Below are positions 9,234 through 18,929 of a DNA stretch of 64,000 nt, in pieces. How positions within the stretch are numbered: the stretch's first letter is position 1; each line of letters starts with the position of its first letter. The DNA comes from Myxococcales bacterium 68-20 (GTDB taxonomy: Bacteria > Myxococcota_A > Polyangia > Polyangiales > Polyangiaceae), in the NCBI GenBank assembly GCA_001899635.1, contig MKVQ01000001.1, forward strand, positions 201,441-265,440, written 5' to 3'. A program made the translations under genes and the position numbers. The notes beneath the pieces were generated by a model. That model saw only the letters and a program-made list of their open reading frames with translations, was not told where the DNA came from and made no database searches.

Positions 9234-10685
9234 ATGTTCGAGAAGACGACCGCCGTCATCCTTGCCGCCGGCCAGGGCACCCGGATGAAAAGCTCCTTGC
9301 CCAAGGTCCTGCACCCGGTCGCGGGTAAGCCACTCGTTCACTATCCAGTTCGCGCGGCGCTCGAGGCTGGATGCGGAGAAGTCGTCGTGGTCGTCGGTCA
9401 CGGCCGCGAAGCCGTTGAAGCTTACCTCGCCAAAGCCTTCGGGGCATCCGGAGAGAAGCCGGAATGGGCCGGCCGGGTGAAGACCGCCGTGCAGAAGGAG
9501 CAGCGGGGGACGGGCGACGCCGCGAAGGCGGGCCTCTCGGGGGTGCGCTCGGAGGCCGAGCGCGTCCTCCTTTTCTACGGGGACGTCCCGATGCTCTCGG
9601 CGGACGACGTCGCCGCGGTCGCCCGCGCGCTCGACGAGGACGAGGAGAAGGCCGCGACCGTCGCGCTCGCGACGTGCACCACCGAAAATCCGTTCGGCTA
9701 CGGGCGCGTGATGCGCGATCCGGAAGGACGCGTCCTCGAGATCCGCGAGCAGCGGGACCTGAAGAGCGACGCCGAGCGCGCGATCAAGGAGTGGAACCCC
9801 GGCATCTACGCCGCGACCCGCCGGTTCTTCGACGACGCGCTCGCGTCGCTCGAGCCGAACAACGCGCAGGGTGAGTACTACCTGACGGACATCGTCGCCT
9901 TTGCGGCCAAGCGCGGCGATCGCGTCGCCGCCGTGCCGTCGAACCCCGACGTGATGGACGGCGTGAACGATCGCGCCCAGCTGGCACTGGCCGACCGAGC
10001 GATGTGCGAGCGCCTCCTCAAGAAGCACCGCCTCGCGGGGATCACGATCCGCGACGGTGCGCGCATCGAGGACGGCGTCGAGATCGGCGCCGACGCCGTA
10101 ATCGAGAGCTTCGCCGTGCTCCGTGGAAAGACGCGCGTCGGCGCCGGCGCGACCATCGACGTCGGGTGTGTCCTCACGAACGCGGACGTCGGTGAAGGGG
10201 TCGCGCTGAAGCCGTACAGCGTCGTCACCGACTCGATCGTGAGGGCGCGCGCCCAGATCGGCCCGTTCTCGCACCTCCGTCCCGAGAGCGACGTCGGCGA
10301 AGAGGCTCACATCGGCAACTTCGTCGAGACGAAGAAGACAAAGCTCGATCGGGGCGCGAAGGCGAATCACCTCGCCTATCTCGGCGACGGTTTCGTCGGC
10401 GAGGGCGCGAACGTCGGCGCGGGGACCATCTTCTGCAACTACGACGGGTTCCAGAAGCACGTCACGCGCATCGGCAAGGGCGCGTTCATCGGGTCCGACT
10501 CGCAGCTCGTCGCGCCGGTCACGATCGGCGACGGAGCGTACGTCGGCACCGGCACCACGGTGACGAAGGACGTCCCCGCGGACGCGCTCGCGATCGGTCG
10601 AGCGAAGCAGGAGAACAAGGAAGGTTACGCCGCGCGCCTCCGCGGCCGGCTGAAGGCGGCGAAGGAAGCTGCAGCGAAGAAGTGA
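9234..10685 (+). CDS. glmU: bifunctional UDP-GlcNAc pyrophosphorylase / GlcN-1-P acetyltransferase
   Basis: This enzyme makes UDP-GlcNAc, the precursor for peptidoglycan and LPS, in the cytosol. The N-terminal uridylyltransferase has AVILAAGQGTRMKSSLPKVLH and YGDVPML. The product-binding EWNPGIYA is near residue 180. The C-terminal left-handed beta-helix acetyltransferase has hexapeptide repeats and the NHLAYLGD catalytic histidine motif, then GAGTIFCNYDG. At 483 residues it has a slightly long lysine/alanine-rich tail. murA lies 2 kb downstream, but a two-component system intervenes on the other strand. Confidence 0.96.
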   Translation: MFEKTTAVILAAGQGTRMKSSLPKVLHPVAGKPLVHYPVRAALEAGCGEVVVVVGHGREAVEAYLAKAFGASGEKPEWAGRVKTAVQKEQRGTGDAAKAGLSGVRSEAERVLLFYGDVPMLSADDVAAVARALDEDEEKAATVALATCTTENPFGYGRVMRDPEGRVLEIREQRDLKSDAERAIKEWNPGIYAATRRFFDDALASLEPNNAQGEYYLTDIVAFAAKRGDRVAAVPSNPDVMDGVNDRAQLALADRAMCERLLKKHRLAGITIRDGARIEDGVEIGADAVIESFAVLRGKTRVGAGATIDVGCVLTNADVGEGVALKPYSVVTDSIVRARAQIGPFSHLRPESDVGEEAHIGNFVETKKTKLDRGAKANHLAYLGDGFVGEGANVGAGTIFCNYDGFQKHVTRIGKGAFIGSDSQLVAPVTIGDGAYVGTGTTVTKDVPADALAIGRAKQENKEGYAARLRGRLKAAKEAAAKK

Positions 10686-10925
10686 CGCGCGGCGCGCCGT
10701 TCTCGGCCTCGGCCTCCGTTCGCGAGCGCCTCGCGCTCGACGTCTGCTGACGGAGGCCCCGAAGGCCCCGCCGGCCTTCGGCTTGCTCGAAGCGTAGCGA
10801 GTGAAATAGTCCGCAACCTGCGCGGGCTCCGGCCGACGGACCTCTTGCCTCGGTGATGCGATGCCATCGCCGAGGCGGGAAAGGCAGGCACGATCGGAGA
10901 ACCTCGCGAACGCATGGGTGTGGAC
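10686..10925. other. glmU 3' spacer
   Basis: No gene is seen. It contains a small palindrome (CGAAGGCC around a short loop, near 10758-10778) and otherwise unremarkable GC-rich sequence. Confidence 0.4.
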
Positions 10926-10964
10926 GGCCCGGGAGCTGGCGCGCTCCCGGGCCGCTCATTTTCC
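10926..10964 (+). terminator. rho-independent-like terminator
   Basis: Ten-bp arms GGCCCGGGAG/CTCCCGGGCC with an 8-nt loop are followed by GCTCATTTTCC. It is oriented to end transcription from glmU before the convergent two-component genes. The 150 nt just upstream could hold a small RNA, but nothing proves it. Confidence 0.6.
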
Positions 10965-10999
10965 TTCGCTCCGTGCTCCAGCCGAACGAGCCGGCGTGC

Positions 11000-11410
11000 T
11001 CACGCCCGCGCGCCGACCGCGAGCGGCAGACAGAAGCGCCGGACCACCGCGAGCAGCTGCGCGAGCCGGATCGGCTTCGCGAGGACCTCGGACGGGGCGA
11101 GGTCGGCGCAGCGCTCCGCGAGTCGATCGGCGGCGCTGAAGACGACCGTCGGGATGCCGCGCAGGGAGCGATCGGCGAGCTGGATCTTCCGGACGTCGTC
11201 TCCGGTCACGCGCGGCAGGTTGAGATCGAGGAGCACGACCGCGGGCCGCGCTTGCCTCATCTGCGCGATGGCGGCATCACCGTCGCTCGCGGTCTTCACC
11301 GCGAAGCCCTCGTCCTCGAGGATCTCGACGATCGCCTCGCGGATGCCGCGATCGTCGTCGACCACGAGGACGTAGGTTCCGGATTCGTCGTCGTTCGCGC
11401 GGCTCATCAT
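11000..11410 (-). CDS. single-domain response regulator
   Basis: At 136 residues this is only a receiver domain. The acidic pocket is VLVVDDDRG, the phospho-acceptor is Asp62 (VVLLDLNLP), and the conserved Ser and Lys are in VVFSAAD and AKPIRL. There is no output domain, so it probably acts by protein contact or in a phosphorelay. Its start overlaps the stop of the upstream histidine kinase by 4 bp, making them a coupled pair. Confidence 0.9.
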   Translation of the reverse strand: MMSRANDDESGTYVLVVDDDRGIREAIVEILEDEGFAVKTASDGDAAIAQMRQARPAVVLLDLNLPRVTGDDVRKIQLADRSLRGIPTVVFSAADRLAERCADLAPSEVLAKPIRLAQLLAVVRRFCLPLAVGARA

Positions 11411-12624
11411 GCCTCCGTGAGGCCGTCCTGGGCGATCGGGAGCTCGAGGGTGAACGTCGAGCCTTTGCCGTTCTCGCTCTCGACGCGAATGGCGCCGCCG
11501 TGCTCCTCGACGATCTTGCGCGTCACCCAGAGCCCGAGCCCGAGCCCGCAGTAGTGATTCGTCGGGACGGCCTGCTCGAACTGTCCGAAGATGCGGGTCT
11601 GGTGCTCACGGGAGATGCCGATGCCGCGATCGCGGACGAACAGCTCGGCGACCTCCTGGCGGCGGTCGATCGCGATCGTGATCGGCTTGCCCTCGCCGAA
11701 CTTGAGGGCGTTCGACAGGACGTTGTCGAACGCCAGGTCGATGCGAAACCGGTTCCAGTGCCCGATCACCTCTTCTCCGTCGACGAGGGTGACGGCCGCG
11801 CCGGCACGCTCGATGAGCGGGCGCGAGCGCTCGATGACGCTGCCGACGATGGAGCGGAGCCCGACGAGGTCACGCGCGCCCCGATGGCCGCCTGCGATGA
11901 GGGTGAGGTCGAGGAGGTTGTTCACGAGCAGCGTGAGCCGGTCGATCTGACGTGACGCGCTCTTCAGCTTCGACGCGAGCTTGGCCGTGTCGACCAAGCC
12001 ATCGCTGTGGTCCGGGATGAGCGCGAGCGCACTCTCGACCTGGAGCAAGAGCGGGGTGAGCGGTGTCTTCAGCTCGTGCGAGGCGATCGCGAGGAAGGCG
12101 TCGCGTGCGCTGACGGCCCGATCGAGCTCGGCGATGCGGCGCTCGAGCTGCTCGTAGAGCTGGATGTTCTCGAGCGCGACGGACGTGCTGTCTGCCAGTG
12201 CCTGCAGGAGCTGGAGCTCCGCATCGGTCGTGCGGTGCGGGGAAGACCAATAGTTGCCGATCGCGCCGATCGGCGCCTTCGTCCGGATGGGCACGATCGC
12301 GAGGCTCCTCACGAACGTGGGCCGGTAGACGTCCGAGGAGACGCGTACGTCGTCGAAGACATCCTCGATGACGATGGGCACACCGGCTCGCATCGCCAGT
12401 CCGCTGACGCACTGGTCGACCGGGAAGCGGCGGCCCTTCCAGAGAGGCGCGATCGTGTCCTCGTCGACGTAGTGGCAGAGGTCGTTCTCGCGGAGGATCA
12501 GCGCCGCGCCGTCGGCGTCGGTGAGGTTGCGCGCGACCTCTCGAACGACCACTCCGACGGCTTCGAGGTCCCGGGCGAGCGAGAGTCGCTGAACGGCTTC
12601 GACGAGTCGAGATACGCGGTCCAT
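11407..12624 (-). CDS. GAF-domain sensor histidine kinase
   Basis: The order is a GAF sensory domain (about residues 15-155), a HisKA helix pair with phospho-acceptor His183 in [12 protein letters not shown], and a HATPase_c domain with [18 protein letters not shown] and [18 protein letters not shown]. No transmembrane segment is present, so it is a cytosolic sensor. The start overlaps no gene upstream. It is cotranscribed with the single-domain regulator that follows. The signal is unknown. Confidence 0.92.
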   Translation of the reverse strand: MDRVSRLVEAVQRLSLARDLEAVGVVVREVARNLTDADGAALILRENDLCHYVDEDTIAPLWKGRRFPVDQCVSGLAMRAGVPIVIEDVFDDVRVSSDVYRPTFVRSLAIVPIRTKAPIGAIGNYWSSPHRTTDAELQLLQALADSTSVALENIQLYEQLERRIAELDRAVSARDAFLAIASHELKTPLTPLLLQVESALALIPDHSDGLVDTAKLASKLKSASRQIDRLTLLVNNLLDLTLIAGGHRGARDLVGLRSIVGSVIERSRPLIERAGAAVTLVDGEEVIGHWNRFRIDLAFDNVLSNALKFGEGKPITIAIDRRQEVAELFVRDRGIGISREHQTRIFGQFEQAVPTNHYCGLGLGLWVTRKIVEEHGGAIRVESENGKGSTFTLELPIAQDGLTEA

Positions 12625-12793
12625 TCCCCCCCTCGGCGCATATCGTCCAGCGGATGGCGCTGCGATTCAAGCCGATGAAGCACGGCCGGAGCGATCTTCC
12701 GGGCAGGGCCTCCGTCGCGGGCGACGCGGGCGGCCGGCCCATCCTCATCCTCTACTTGGCCTCCGCCCAGTATTTTGGCAAAGCTCTCTGCAC

Positions 12794-14080
12794 ATGGACG
12801 CACTTCGGGTTCGAGGAACGGGGAAGCCGCTCGTGGGCAAGGTCCGCATCAGCGGCGCAAAGAACGCCGCGTTGCCCATCCTGTGTGCCACCCTCCTGTC
12901 CGACGGTGCCAGCAAGCTCCGCAACGTCCCCAAGCTCCGGGACATGGAGACGACGTCCGCGCTCCTTCGTTTCCTCGGCCGCGACGTGACCTTCGACGCT
13001 CCCGAGGTGCATGTCGCCGCCGGCTCGAAGGTGAAGCCCGAGGCGCCGTACGAGCTCGTGAAGCAGATGCGCGCGAGTGTGCTCGTGCTCGGACCGCTGG
13101 TCGCGCGCTTCGGTCGCGCGAAGGTCTCGCTCCCCGGCGGCTGCGCCATCGGCGCCCGCCCAATCGACCAGCACCTCAAGGGGCTCGAGGCGATGGGGTG
13201 CGTGATCCGTCTCGAGCGAGGCTACGTGATCGCGGAGGGCCCGGGCGGGGGAGGGCGCCTTCGGGGCGCAGAGGTTTGCTTCGACCTCCCCACCGTCACG
13301 GGCACCGAGAACCTGATGATGGCGGCGGCGCTCGCGAAGGGGCGCACCACGCTCGTGAACTGCGCGCGGGAGCCCGAGGTCGAGGAGCTCGGACGCATCC
13401 TCAACAAGATGGGCGCCGAGGTGAACGGAGCCGGCACGGACGTCATCCACATCGTGGGCGCCGACCGCGGCGAGCTCGCGCCGTTCGACCACGCGATCAT
13501 CCCCGACCGCATCGAAGCGGGGACCTACATGTGCGCGGCGGCGATGCTCGAGGGCGGCGACGTCGTCCTCGAGGGCGCCGAGGTCGGCGATCTCGAGGCG
13601 CTCGCGACGAAGATGCGAATGGCCGGAGTCGAGATCACGACCGAGGGACAGAGCATCCGCGTCCGCCGGACCGGCCCGCTCCGCGCGGTCAACGTGACGA
13701 CGAACCCGCATCCGGGCTTCCCGACCGACATGCAGGCGCAGTTCCTCGCGCTGATGTGCCTCGCTCGCGGCGAGAGCGTCGTCAGCGAGACGATCTTCGA
13801 GAACCGCTTCATGCACGTACCCGAGCTCCAGCGCATGGGCGCGAGCGTCGCGCTCCGGGGCAACACGGCCGTCGTCCAGGGCGTCTCGAAGCTCTACGGC
13901 GCGTCCGTCATGGCCACCGATCTTCGGGCGAGCGCGTCGCTCGTCATCGCAGGTCTTGCTGCCGACGACGAGACCGAGGTCCGTCGCGTCTACCATCTCG
14001 ACCGCGGCTACGAGCGCATCGAGGAGAAGCTCGGCGGTCTCGGCGCCGACGTCCAGCGGGTGAAGGGGGCGGAGTCATGA
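12794..14080 (+). CDS. murA: UDP-GlcNAc 1-carboxyvinyltransferase
   Basis: This enzyme transfers enolpyruvate from PEP to UDP-GlcNAc, the first committed step of peptidoglycan synthesis. Visible are Lys23-Asn24 in [12 protein letters not shown], the PEP-reactive Cys117 in [12 protein letters not shown] (fosfomycin target type), and the [14 protein letters not shown] motif. At 428 residues it is standard length. The stop overlaps the ATG of hisG, so murA and hisG form one coupled unit, an odd pairing of cell-wall and histidine pathways. Confidence 0.96.
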   Translation: MDALRVRGTGKPLVGKVRISGAKNAALPILCATLLSDGASKLRNVPKLRDMETTSALLRFLGRDVTFDAPEVHVAAGSKVKPEAPYELVKQMRASVLVLGPLVARFGRAKVSLPGGCAIGARPIDQHLKGLEAMGCVIRLERGYVIAEGPGGGGRLRGAEVCFDLPTVTGTENLMMAAALAKGRTTLVNCAREPEVEELGRILNKMGAEVNGAGTDVIHIVGADRGELAPFDHAIIPDRIEAGTYMCAAAMLEGGDVVLEGAEVGDLEALATKMRMAGVEITTEGQSIRVRRTGPLRAVNVTTNPHPGFPTDMQAQFLALMCLARGESVVSETIFENRFMHVPELQRMGASVALRGNTAVVQGVSKLYGASVMATDLRASASLVIAGLAADDETEVRRVYHLDRGYERIEEKLGGLGADVQRVKGAES

Positions 14081-14793
14081 GCCCGGCAGGCGCGCCGGTG
14101 AGCGGAGGTCCAGTCTCCACCGGCAAGGACACGCGACCAGCGATCACGATCGCGCTGCCGAAGGGCCGCACGCTCGGTCCGGTCTCGAAGTTGTTCGAGC
14201 GCGCAGGCATGACCGGGGACGCCGGCACCACGCTCGCGAGCGCGCTCGACGACAACAACCGCGCCCTCGTCCGGCGCGCGAGGCTCGGATCCCATCTCGT
14301 CCACCTCCTCCTCTTGAAGCCCGACGACGTGCCGACCTACGTCGAGTACGGCACGGCCGACCTCGGCGTTTGTGGCCGCGACGTGCTCGCCGAGCGCGAG
14401 ATCGACGCGTACCACCCGGTGGACCTCGCCCTGGGACGATGTCGCCTCGTGGTGGCTGGACGCGTCGGCGAGTCGCTCGACACGACCACGCGGATGCCGC
14501 GCATCGCGACGAAGTACCCGCGTACGGCCGCGCGACACTTCGCGCGCCGCGGCGTGCAGGTGGAGATCGTCAACGTGCATAGCTCGGTCGAGCTTGCTCC
14601 GCTCACCGGTCTCGCGGACGTCATCGTCGACCTCGTCGAGACCGGCGCGACGCTTGCGCAGAACGGCCTCGAAGTGAAGGAGGAGATCCTCGCGGTGTCC
14701 ACGCTCCTCATCGCGAACCGTGCGTCCTACAAGCTTCGCTCCGAGCCGATCAGCGCGCTCGTCCGTTCGCTGCGCTCCGTCCTGAACGCCTGA
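14077..14793 (+). CDS. hisG: ATP phosphoribosyltransferase, short form
   Basis: This is the first step of histidine biosynthesis (ATP + PRPP). Core motifs are [29 protein letters not shown] and [14 protein letters not shown]. At 238 residues it lacks the C-terminal regulatory ACT-like domain of long HisG. Short forms of this family work with HisZ, which is not in this window. The N-terminus has about 20 extra residues before the core. The start codon overlaps the murA stop (ATGA). Confidence 0.93.
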   Translation: MSPAGAPVSGGPVSTGKDTRPAITIALPKGRTLGPVSKLFERAGMTGDAGTTLASALDDNNRALVRRARLGSHLVHLLLLKPDDVPTYVEYGTADLGVCGRDVLAEREIDAYHPVDLALGRCRLVVAGRVGESLDTTTRMPRIATKYPRTAARHFARRGVQVEIVNVHSSVELAPLTGLADVIVDLVETGATLAQNGLEVKEEILAVSTLLIANRASYKLRSEPISALVRSLRSVLNA

Positions 14794-14917
14794 GCAAAAG
14801 CCGCGTCGAGTCGGCGGCACGCACGCACGCCGCGCTTCGACCTCGTCCGCATTTCTCAGGGCGAGCTGGAGCGGCCCCGCGCTTTGCCAGGTCGCCGCGC
14901 TGCGCTTTGATTCGATC

Positions 14918-15469
14918 ATGACAGTTCAACGCGGGCCGCAGGGCCCTCGCGGGGGCGGCGTGGGGCGTGAGCCACGAGATCGCGTCCGTCCCCTCGACGC
15001 TACGATCCGGCCTGCGCGTCTCGACGACGAGGAGTTCCTCGTCGCGCTCAGCGCGCGTGTCTTTCGTCTCTATTCTCGCGACGCGGGGAGCGCGATGCGT
15101 CGGATGATGCGAAGCCGCACGAGCGAGATCGCCGTCGCCGAGCACGGAGAGACGCGAATGGGCTTCGTCGTCGTCGACATCAAGGCGCTCGGTCGACCGT
15201 TCGGCCCGTTGAAGCGCCCCAGCGTGGCGCACCTCGACGCGATCGCGGTTCGTCCGAACATGTCCAGCCAGGGCATCGGACACCGCCTCCTCGCCCACGC
15301 CGAGAAGGTGGCGCGTGCGCGCGGGGCGGTGTCGCTCTCGCTGCTGACGGCCGAGACCAACACCGAGGCGCAGCGCCTCTTCCGCAGCGCCGGCTTCCAG
15401 GTCCTGGCTCCGTTCGACAACGTGTACGCGGACGGCCAGCGCGCCCTCTCGATGTTCAAGTCGCTCTGA
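14918..15469 (+). CDS. GNAT-family N-acetyltransferase
   Basis: The acetyl-CoA binding loop is AIAVRPNMSSQGIGHRLL (about residues 109-126) and the C-terminal GNAT strand is NTEAQRLFRSAGFQV. The first 30 residues are low complexity; an internal start is possible. RimI-like acetylation of a protein N-terminus or small molecule is plausible, but the substrate cannot be read. Confidence 0.82.
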   Translation: MTVQRGPQGPRGGGVGREPRDRVRPLDATIRPARLDDEEFLVALSARVFRLYSRDAGSAMRRMMRSRTSEIAVAEHGETRMGFVVVDIKALGRPFGPLKRPSVAHLDAIAVRPNMSSQGIGHRLLAHAEKVARARGAVSLSLLTAETNTEAQRLFRSAGFQVLAPFDNVYADGQRALSMFKSL

Positions 15470-15487
15470 CCCGCCTCGCGAGCCGGA

Positions 15488-16156
15488 TCAGGGCGCGCCG
15501 CCGTCGAGCGCGGGGACTCCGTCGCTCCGAGCGGGCGCGTCGAGGCGCACGAGCGGTCTCCACTTGCGAAGGGTCGCGCGGCCGACGCCCTTCACGCGCA
15601 GCAGATCCTCGATCCGCTGGAAGCGTCCCATGCGCTGCCGGAGCGCGATGATCCCCTCGGCGCGCTTCGGGCCGACGCCGGGGAGGCGGCGCAGCTCTTC
15701 CGCGCTCGCGTGGTTCACGTAGACGGGATCCTCCGGGGTAGCACGCGCCGACGATGTCGCCGGCGGCGGGGGAGCCGGAGGCACTGGTGTGGGCGCCGCT
15801 GCGGGAGGTGGTGGAGTGGGCGGTGCGGGCAGCGCCGCGATCGCTCGAGCAGCGAGCGACGCCGCACCTGCATCGGACGCCGATTCGTGGTGGAGCGGGT
15901 TCGCCTGTGCCGGAGCGGCCGTGGCGACCCGGCCGATCCACGCGAGCACGACGAGCCCGACCACGAAGAGGAGGGCTCGGCCGACCAGCCCCGCCCAGGC
16001 CGACGCCCCGACGCTCGCGCGGACGCGGCGGACGAGCTCGCGCACGCGCCCGGAGCGGCGCTCGGGCGGCGGCTCCGACTCTGCTCGTCCGCGGCCAGCA
16101 TCCACGAGCGTCCGGGAGGGCGTCGCGTCACGGTTCATCGGAGCGCGCCCCGTCAT
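15488..16156 (-). CDS. membrane-anchored helix-hairpin-helix protein, ComEA-like
   Basis: One transmembrane helix (ALLFVVGLVVLAWIG) is followed by a Pro/Ala linker and a tandem HhH module. The module has ASAEELRRLPGVGPKRAEGIIALR, then FQRIEDLLRVKGVGRATLRKW. ComEA-type proteins bind incoming double-stranded DNA at the cell surface. I chose the ATG at 16156, preceded by AGGAG, rather than the longer frame. Its start overlaps the stop of the small upstream gene. The YifB-family gene and recA elsewhere in the window fit a transformation role, but that is inference. Confidence 0.75.
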   Translation of the reverse strand: MTGRAPMNRDATPSRTLVDAGRGRAESEPPPERRSGRVRELVRRVRASVGASAWAGLVGRALLFVVGLVVLAWIGRVATAAPAQANPLHHESASDAGAASLAARAIAALPAPPTPPPPAAAPTPVPPAPPPPATSSARATPEDPVYVNHASAEELRRLPGVGPKRAEGIIALRQRMGRFQRIEDLLRVKGVGRATLRKWRPLVRLDAPARSDGVPALDGGAP

Positions 16157-16347
16157 GTCCCGCTCTCCTGCGCGACGGCGCGCGGCTCGACGTCCCGGAG
16201 CTGCAGTGCGCCGTTCTGCGGGAAGGCATCGAGCCTCACGTCGATCGAGCCATCCTTGTTCACGAATCCCACGCCGAGCGGGCGCCACCAGCAACGGCCG
16301 TCGCGCTCGACGATCGTGTAGACGGTCTTCCTCTTCCTCGAATCCAT
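16153..16347 (-). CDS. small conserved hypothetical protein (64 aa)
   Basis: A short basic N-terminus (RKRKTVYTIVER) is followed by a compact beta-rich segment (WWRPLGVGFVNKDGSIDVRLDAFPQNG and LQLRD). The pattern VGFVNxDGSIxVxLDAxPxNGxLQxRD is one I recall from other delta-type proteobacteria, without known function. It overlaps the HhH gene start by 4 bp, so they are likely coupled. Confidence 0.7.
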   Translation of the reverse strand: MDSRKRKTVYTIVERDGRCWWRPLGVGFVNKDGSIDVRLDAFPQNGALQLRDVEPRAVAQESGT

Positions 16348-16619
16348 GACGGGCCTCCTGCGCGGCCGTCTACAAGGCGCGCGCCACGCTCGTGCGCGCG
16401 TGATCACGCGCGTTTGGCGCGCCGCCGATCCGGCCCGGGCCAGATCGGGCCGGCCCCGGGCCACCTCCGATCGCCCGGCTCGGCGCGAGAGCGAAGCGCC
16501 TCGGAACGCTGAGCTCTGCCGGTGCAGACCGCGTGAAATGAGGGGTTTTCCCTTCCTTTGTTCGCCGGTTGCGCTCCGTGGTAAGGCACGTAAGGTTATC
16601 CGGACCGGAGGAGGCTTCG

Positions 16620-17738
16620 ATGAACGACGACGAGAGACAGATCGCACGCATCGAGCGGGAGCTCGCTCCTCGGGCCGACGGCTCGAGCAATGTGGGCCGC
16701 CGCGCGTTCATCGGGACCGCCGCCGCGGTCGCCGCGACGGCAGCGACCCTGACGCCGTCGGACGCGCACGCCGCGAAGAACCCTCCTGTTGCGAAGAACC
16801 TCGCGGCCTCGCCGCCTCCTGGCTTCTCGCCGTTCAACGCGCCGGGCAAGGTCGTCAAGGTCTCGAAGGCCGACTCGCTGCAGGCGAACAAGCTCTATCC
16901 GAAGCCCGACGCGGCCAAGGAGATGCTGACGAAGGCTCTCACCGAGCTCACCGGGAAGCCGGATCTCGTCACCGCCGTCCAGCAGTTCGTCCACAAGGAC
17001 GACATCGTCGTCGTGAAGGTCAACGGCATCGCCCAGTCGCAGATGGCGACGGGCAAGGAGCTCGTTCTGCCCTTCGTCGAGGCGATGATCGAGGGCGGCA
17101 TCAAGCCGGAGAACATCACGCTCCTCGAGCAGTACGCCGGCTTCTTCAACGCGACGCGCATCACGGCGCAGAACGTGCCGGCCGGCGTGAAGATCGCGAG
17201 CCACGCGAACGGCAACGCCACGATGGACGAGCGTCACATTCCGGGTACCGGAACGAAGACGAAGTTCGTGCGCTGGCTCACCGAGGCCACCGCCGCGATC
17301 AACTTCGCGCTCATCAAGGATCACTCGATCTGCGGCTACACCGGCGCGCTCAAGAACATGACGCACGGTTGCACCATCAATCCGCACGACTTCCACGTGC
17401 ACCACGCGAGCCCGCAGATCGCGCTGCTCTACGCGCAGGACGTCATCAAGAGCCGCGTTCGCCTCTGCATCGCGGACGGCTTCAAGGTGATGGCCAACGG
17501 CGGGCCGCTCTACAAGCGCCCCGAGTTCGTGAAGCCGCACGACGCGGTGTACGTCTCGACCGATCCGGTCGCGATCGACACGGTCGGCTGGGATGTCGTC
17601 GAGAAGTACCGCGCCGACTTCAAGCTGAAGACGCTGACTGAAGAGGGCCGCGAGCCGGCGTACATCAAGGCGGCGGCGGACCTCGGCCTCGGCGTCCACG
17701 ATCGCGAGAAGATCGTTCTGAAGGAGCTCACGGTCTAG
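16620..17738 (+). CDS. Tat-exported DUF362 family protein
   Basis: The start at 16620 follows a strong GGAGGAGG site. Residues about 25-55 form a twin-arginine signal (VGRRAFIGTAAAVAATAATL, cleavage after AHA). The mature part matches DUF362-type proteins: VKVNGIAQSQMATGKELV, LLEQYAGFFNATRI, and DPVAIDTVGWDVVEKYR near the end. Tat export suggests folding or cofactor loading before secretion, but no CxxC iron-sulfur motif is seen. The molecular function of the family is not established. Confidence 0.82.
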   Translation: MNDDERQIARIERELAPRADGSSNVGRRAFIGTAAAVAATAATLTPSDAHAAKNPPVAKNLAASPPPGFSPFNAPGKVVKVSKADSLQANKLYPKPDAAKEMLTKALTELTGKPDLVTAVQQFVHKDDIVVVKVNGIAQSQMATGKELVLPFVEAMIEGGIKPENITLLEQYAGFFNATRITAQNVPAGVKIASHANGNATMDERHIPGTGTKTKFVRWLTEATAAINFALIKDHSICGYTGALKNMTHGCTINPHDFHVHHASPQIALLYAQDVIKSRVRLCIADGFKVMANGGPLYKRPEFVKPHDAVYVSTDPVAIDTVGWDVVEKYRADFKLKTLTEEGREPAYIKAAADLGLGVHDREKIVLKELTV

Positions 17739-17941
17739 CCGCGCCGGCGGATCGACTCATCGAACGACGACGACGCGCCGCGGGCCGGGCTCTTCGGAGC
17801 TCGGCCCGACGTGCTTCGGTCCCGTGCGTGCCGAGCCGGCATGTCGAGAAGCAGTGTCTCGTGACCAAGGCGCGCGCAGAGGCGCGAGCGAAGCCCCCGC
17901 TTTCCCCGATTGGCCGCCTGCGTGTCGGCGTATGATGCAGA

Positions 17942-18898
17942 GTGCCCGTGGAGCCGAAGGACAAGACATCGTCGCCGGTCGTGATCGCAGACAAGACCGA
18001 GCGCGATCAGCGTGACGACAGCGGGCGTACGACGCTCCCCGACATCGAGGTCTTCAGCACGACGCCGAAGAGCTCCGATCGCGCGTGCATCGTCGTCATC
18101 TATGGCCCCGAGCTCGGCAAGCGCGCCTCGCTGGGGCACGGCACTTTCGAGGTCGGTCGCTCGTCCCGGTCGGATCTCTGCATCGACCAGGAGAGCATCA
18201 GCCGTCACCACGCGAGGATCAGCTTCGACGGAGAGAGGCACGTCATCGAGGACCTCGGCTCGACGAACGGCACGTTCGTGAACGAGCGGAAGCTCGAGCG
18301 GAGCGTCTTGAACGATGGCGACCAGGTGAAGGTCGGGCGCTCGATCCTCAAGTACATGTCGGGCGACAACATCGAGGCGAACTACCACGAAGAGATCTAC
18401 CGCCTGATGACGATGGATGCGCTCACGCAGACGCACAACCGTCGCTACTTCAACGAGGCGCTCGAGCGCGAGTACCAGCGGAGCCTTCGCTACCACCGCG
18501 CGCTGGCGCTCGTGCTCTTCGACATCGATCACTTCAAGCAGATCAACGACACGTACGGCCACGTCGCGGGCGACAGCGTCCTCCGTCAGCTCGCGCGCGT
18601 CGTGAAGCCGCGCCTCCGCCAGCAGGACGTGCTCGCGCGGGTAGGGGGCGAGGAGTTCGCGGTGCTCCTCCCGGAGGTCGAGCCCGCAGGGGCGCTCGTG
18701 GCCGCGGAGAAGATTCGGCGGCTCGTGGAGAGTGCACGCTTCCTCGTCGACCAGCGGGAGTTCGGCTGCACGGTCAGCGCGGGGCTCGCTTCGTTCGACC
18801 CTCGCCTGACGACGCCGCAGATGCTCTACGAGGCCGCCGACAGGAACCTCTACGAAGCGAAGCGCGGCGGACGCAATCGCGTCGTTGCCGGTAGCTGA
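17942..18898 (+). CDS. FHA-GGDEF diguanylate cyclase
   Basis: The FHA domain is at about residues 48-138 (VGRSSRSDLCIDQESISRHHARI, then DLGSTNGTFVNE) and binds phosphothreonine. The GGDEF domain at about 152-315 has an intact catalytic GGEEF at 235-239, and an allosteric RQQD I-site at 226-229 exactly five residues upstream. It should make cyclic-di-GMP with product inhibition and be recruited by Ser/Thr kinase signalling. The start is GTG. The nearest kinase is at 24162 in this window, but no link is shown. Confidence 0.92.
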   Translation: MPVEPKDKTSSPVVIADKTERDQRDDSGRTTLPDIEVFSTTPKSSDRACIVVIYGPELGKRASLGHGTFEVGRSSRSDLCIDQESISRHHARISFDGERHVIEDLGSTNGTFVNERKLERSVLNDGDQVKVGRSILKYMSGDNIEANYHEEIYRLMTMDALTQTHNRRYFNEALEREYQRSLRYHRALALVLFDIDHFKQINDTYGHVAGDSVLRQLARVVKPRLRQQDVLARVGGEEFAVLLPEVEPAGALVAAEKIRRLVESARFLVDQREFGCTVSAGLASFDPRLTTPQMLYEAADRNLYEAKRGGRNRVVAGS

Positions 18899-18929
18899 CG
18901 AGGCCGAGACGCGTTTCCGCGCCGGCGGG

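Noticed and set aside
9210-10460. 416-aa minus-strand frame over glmU
   Set aside because: Complement of the intact glmU gene; no family signature.
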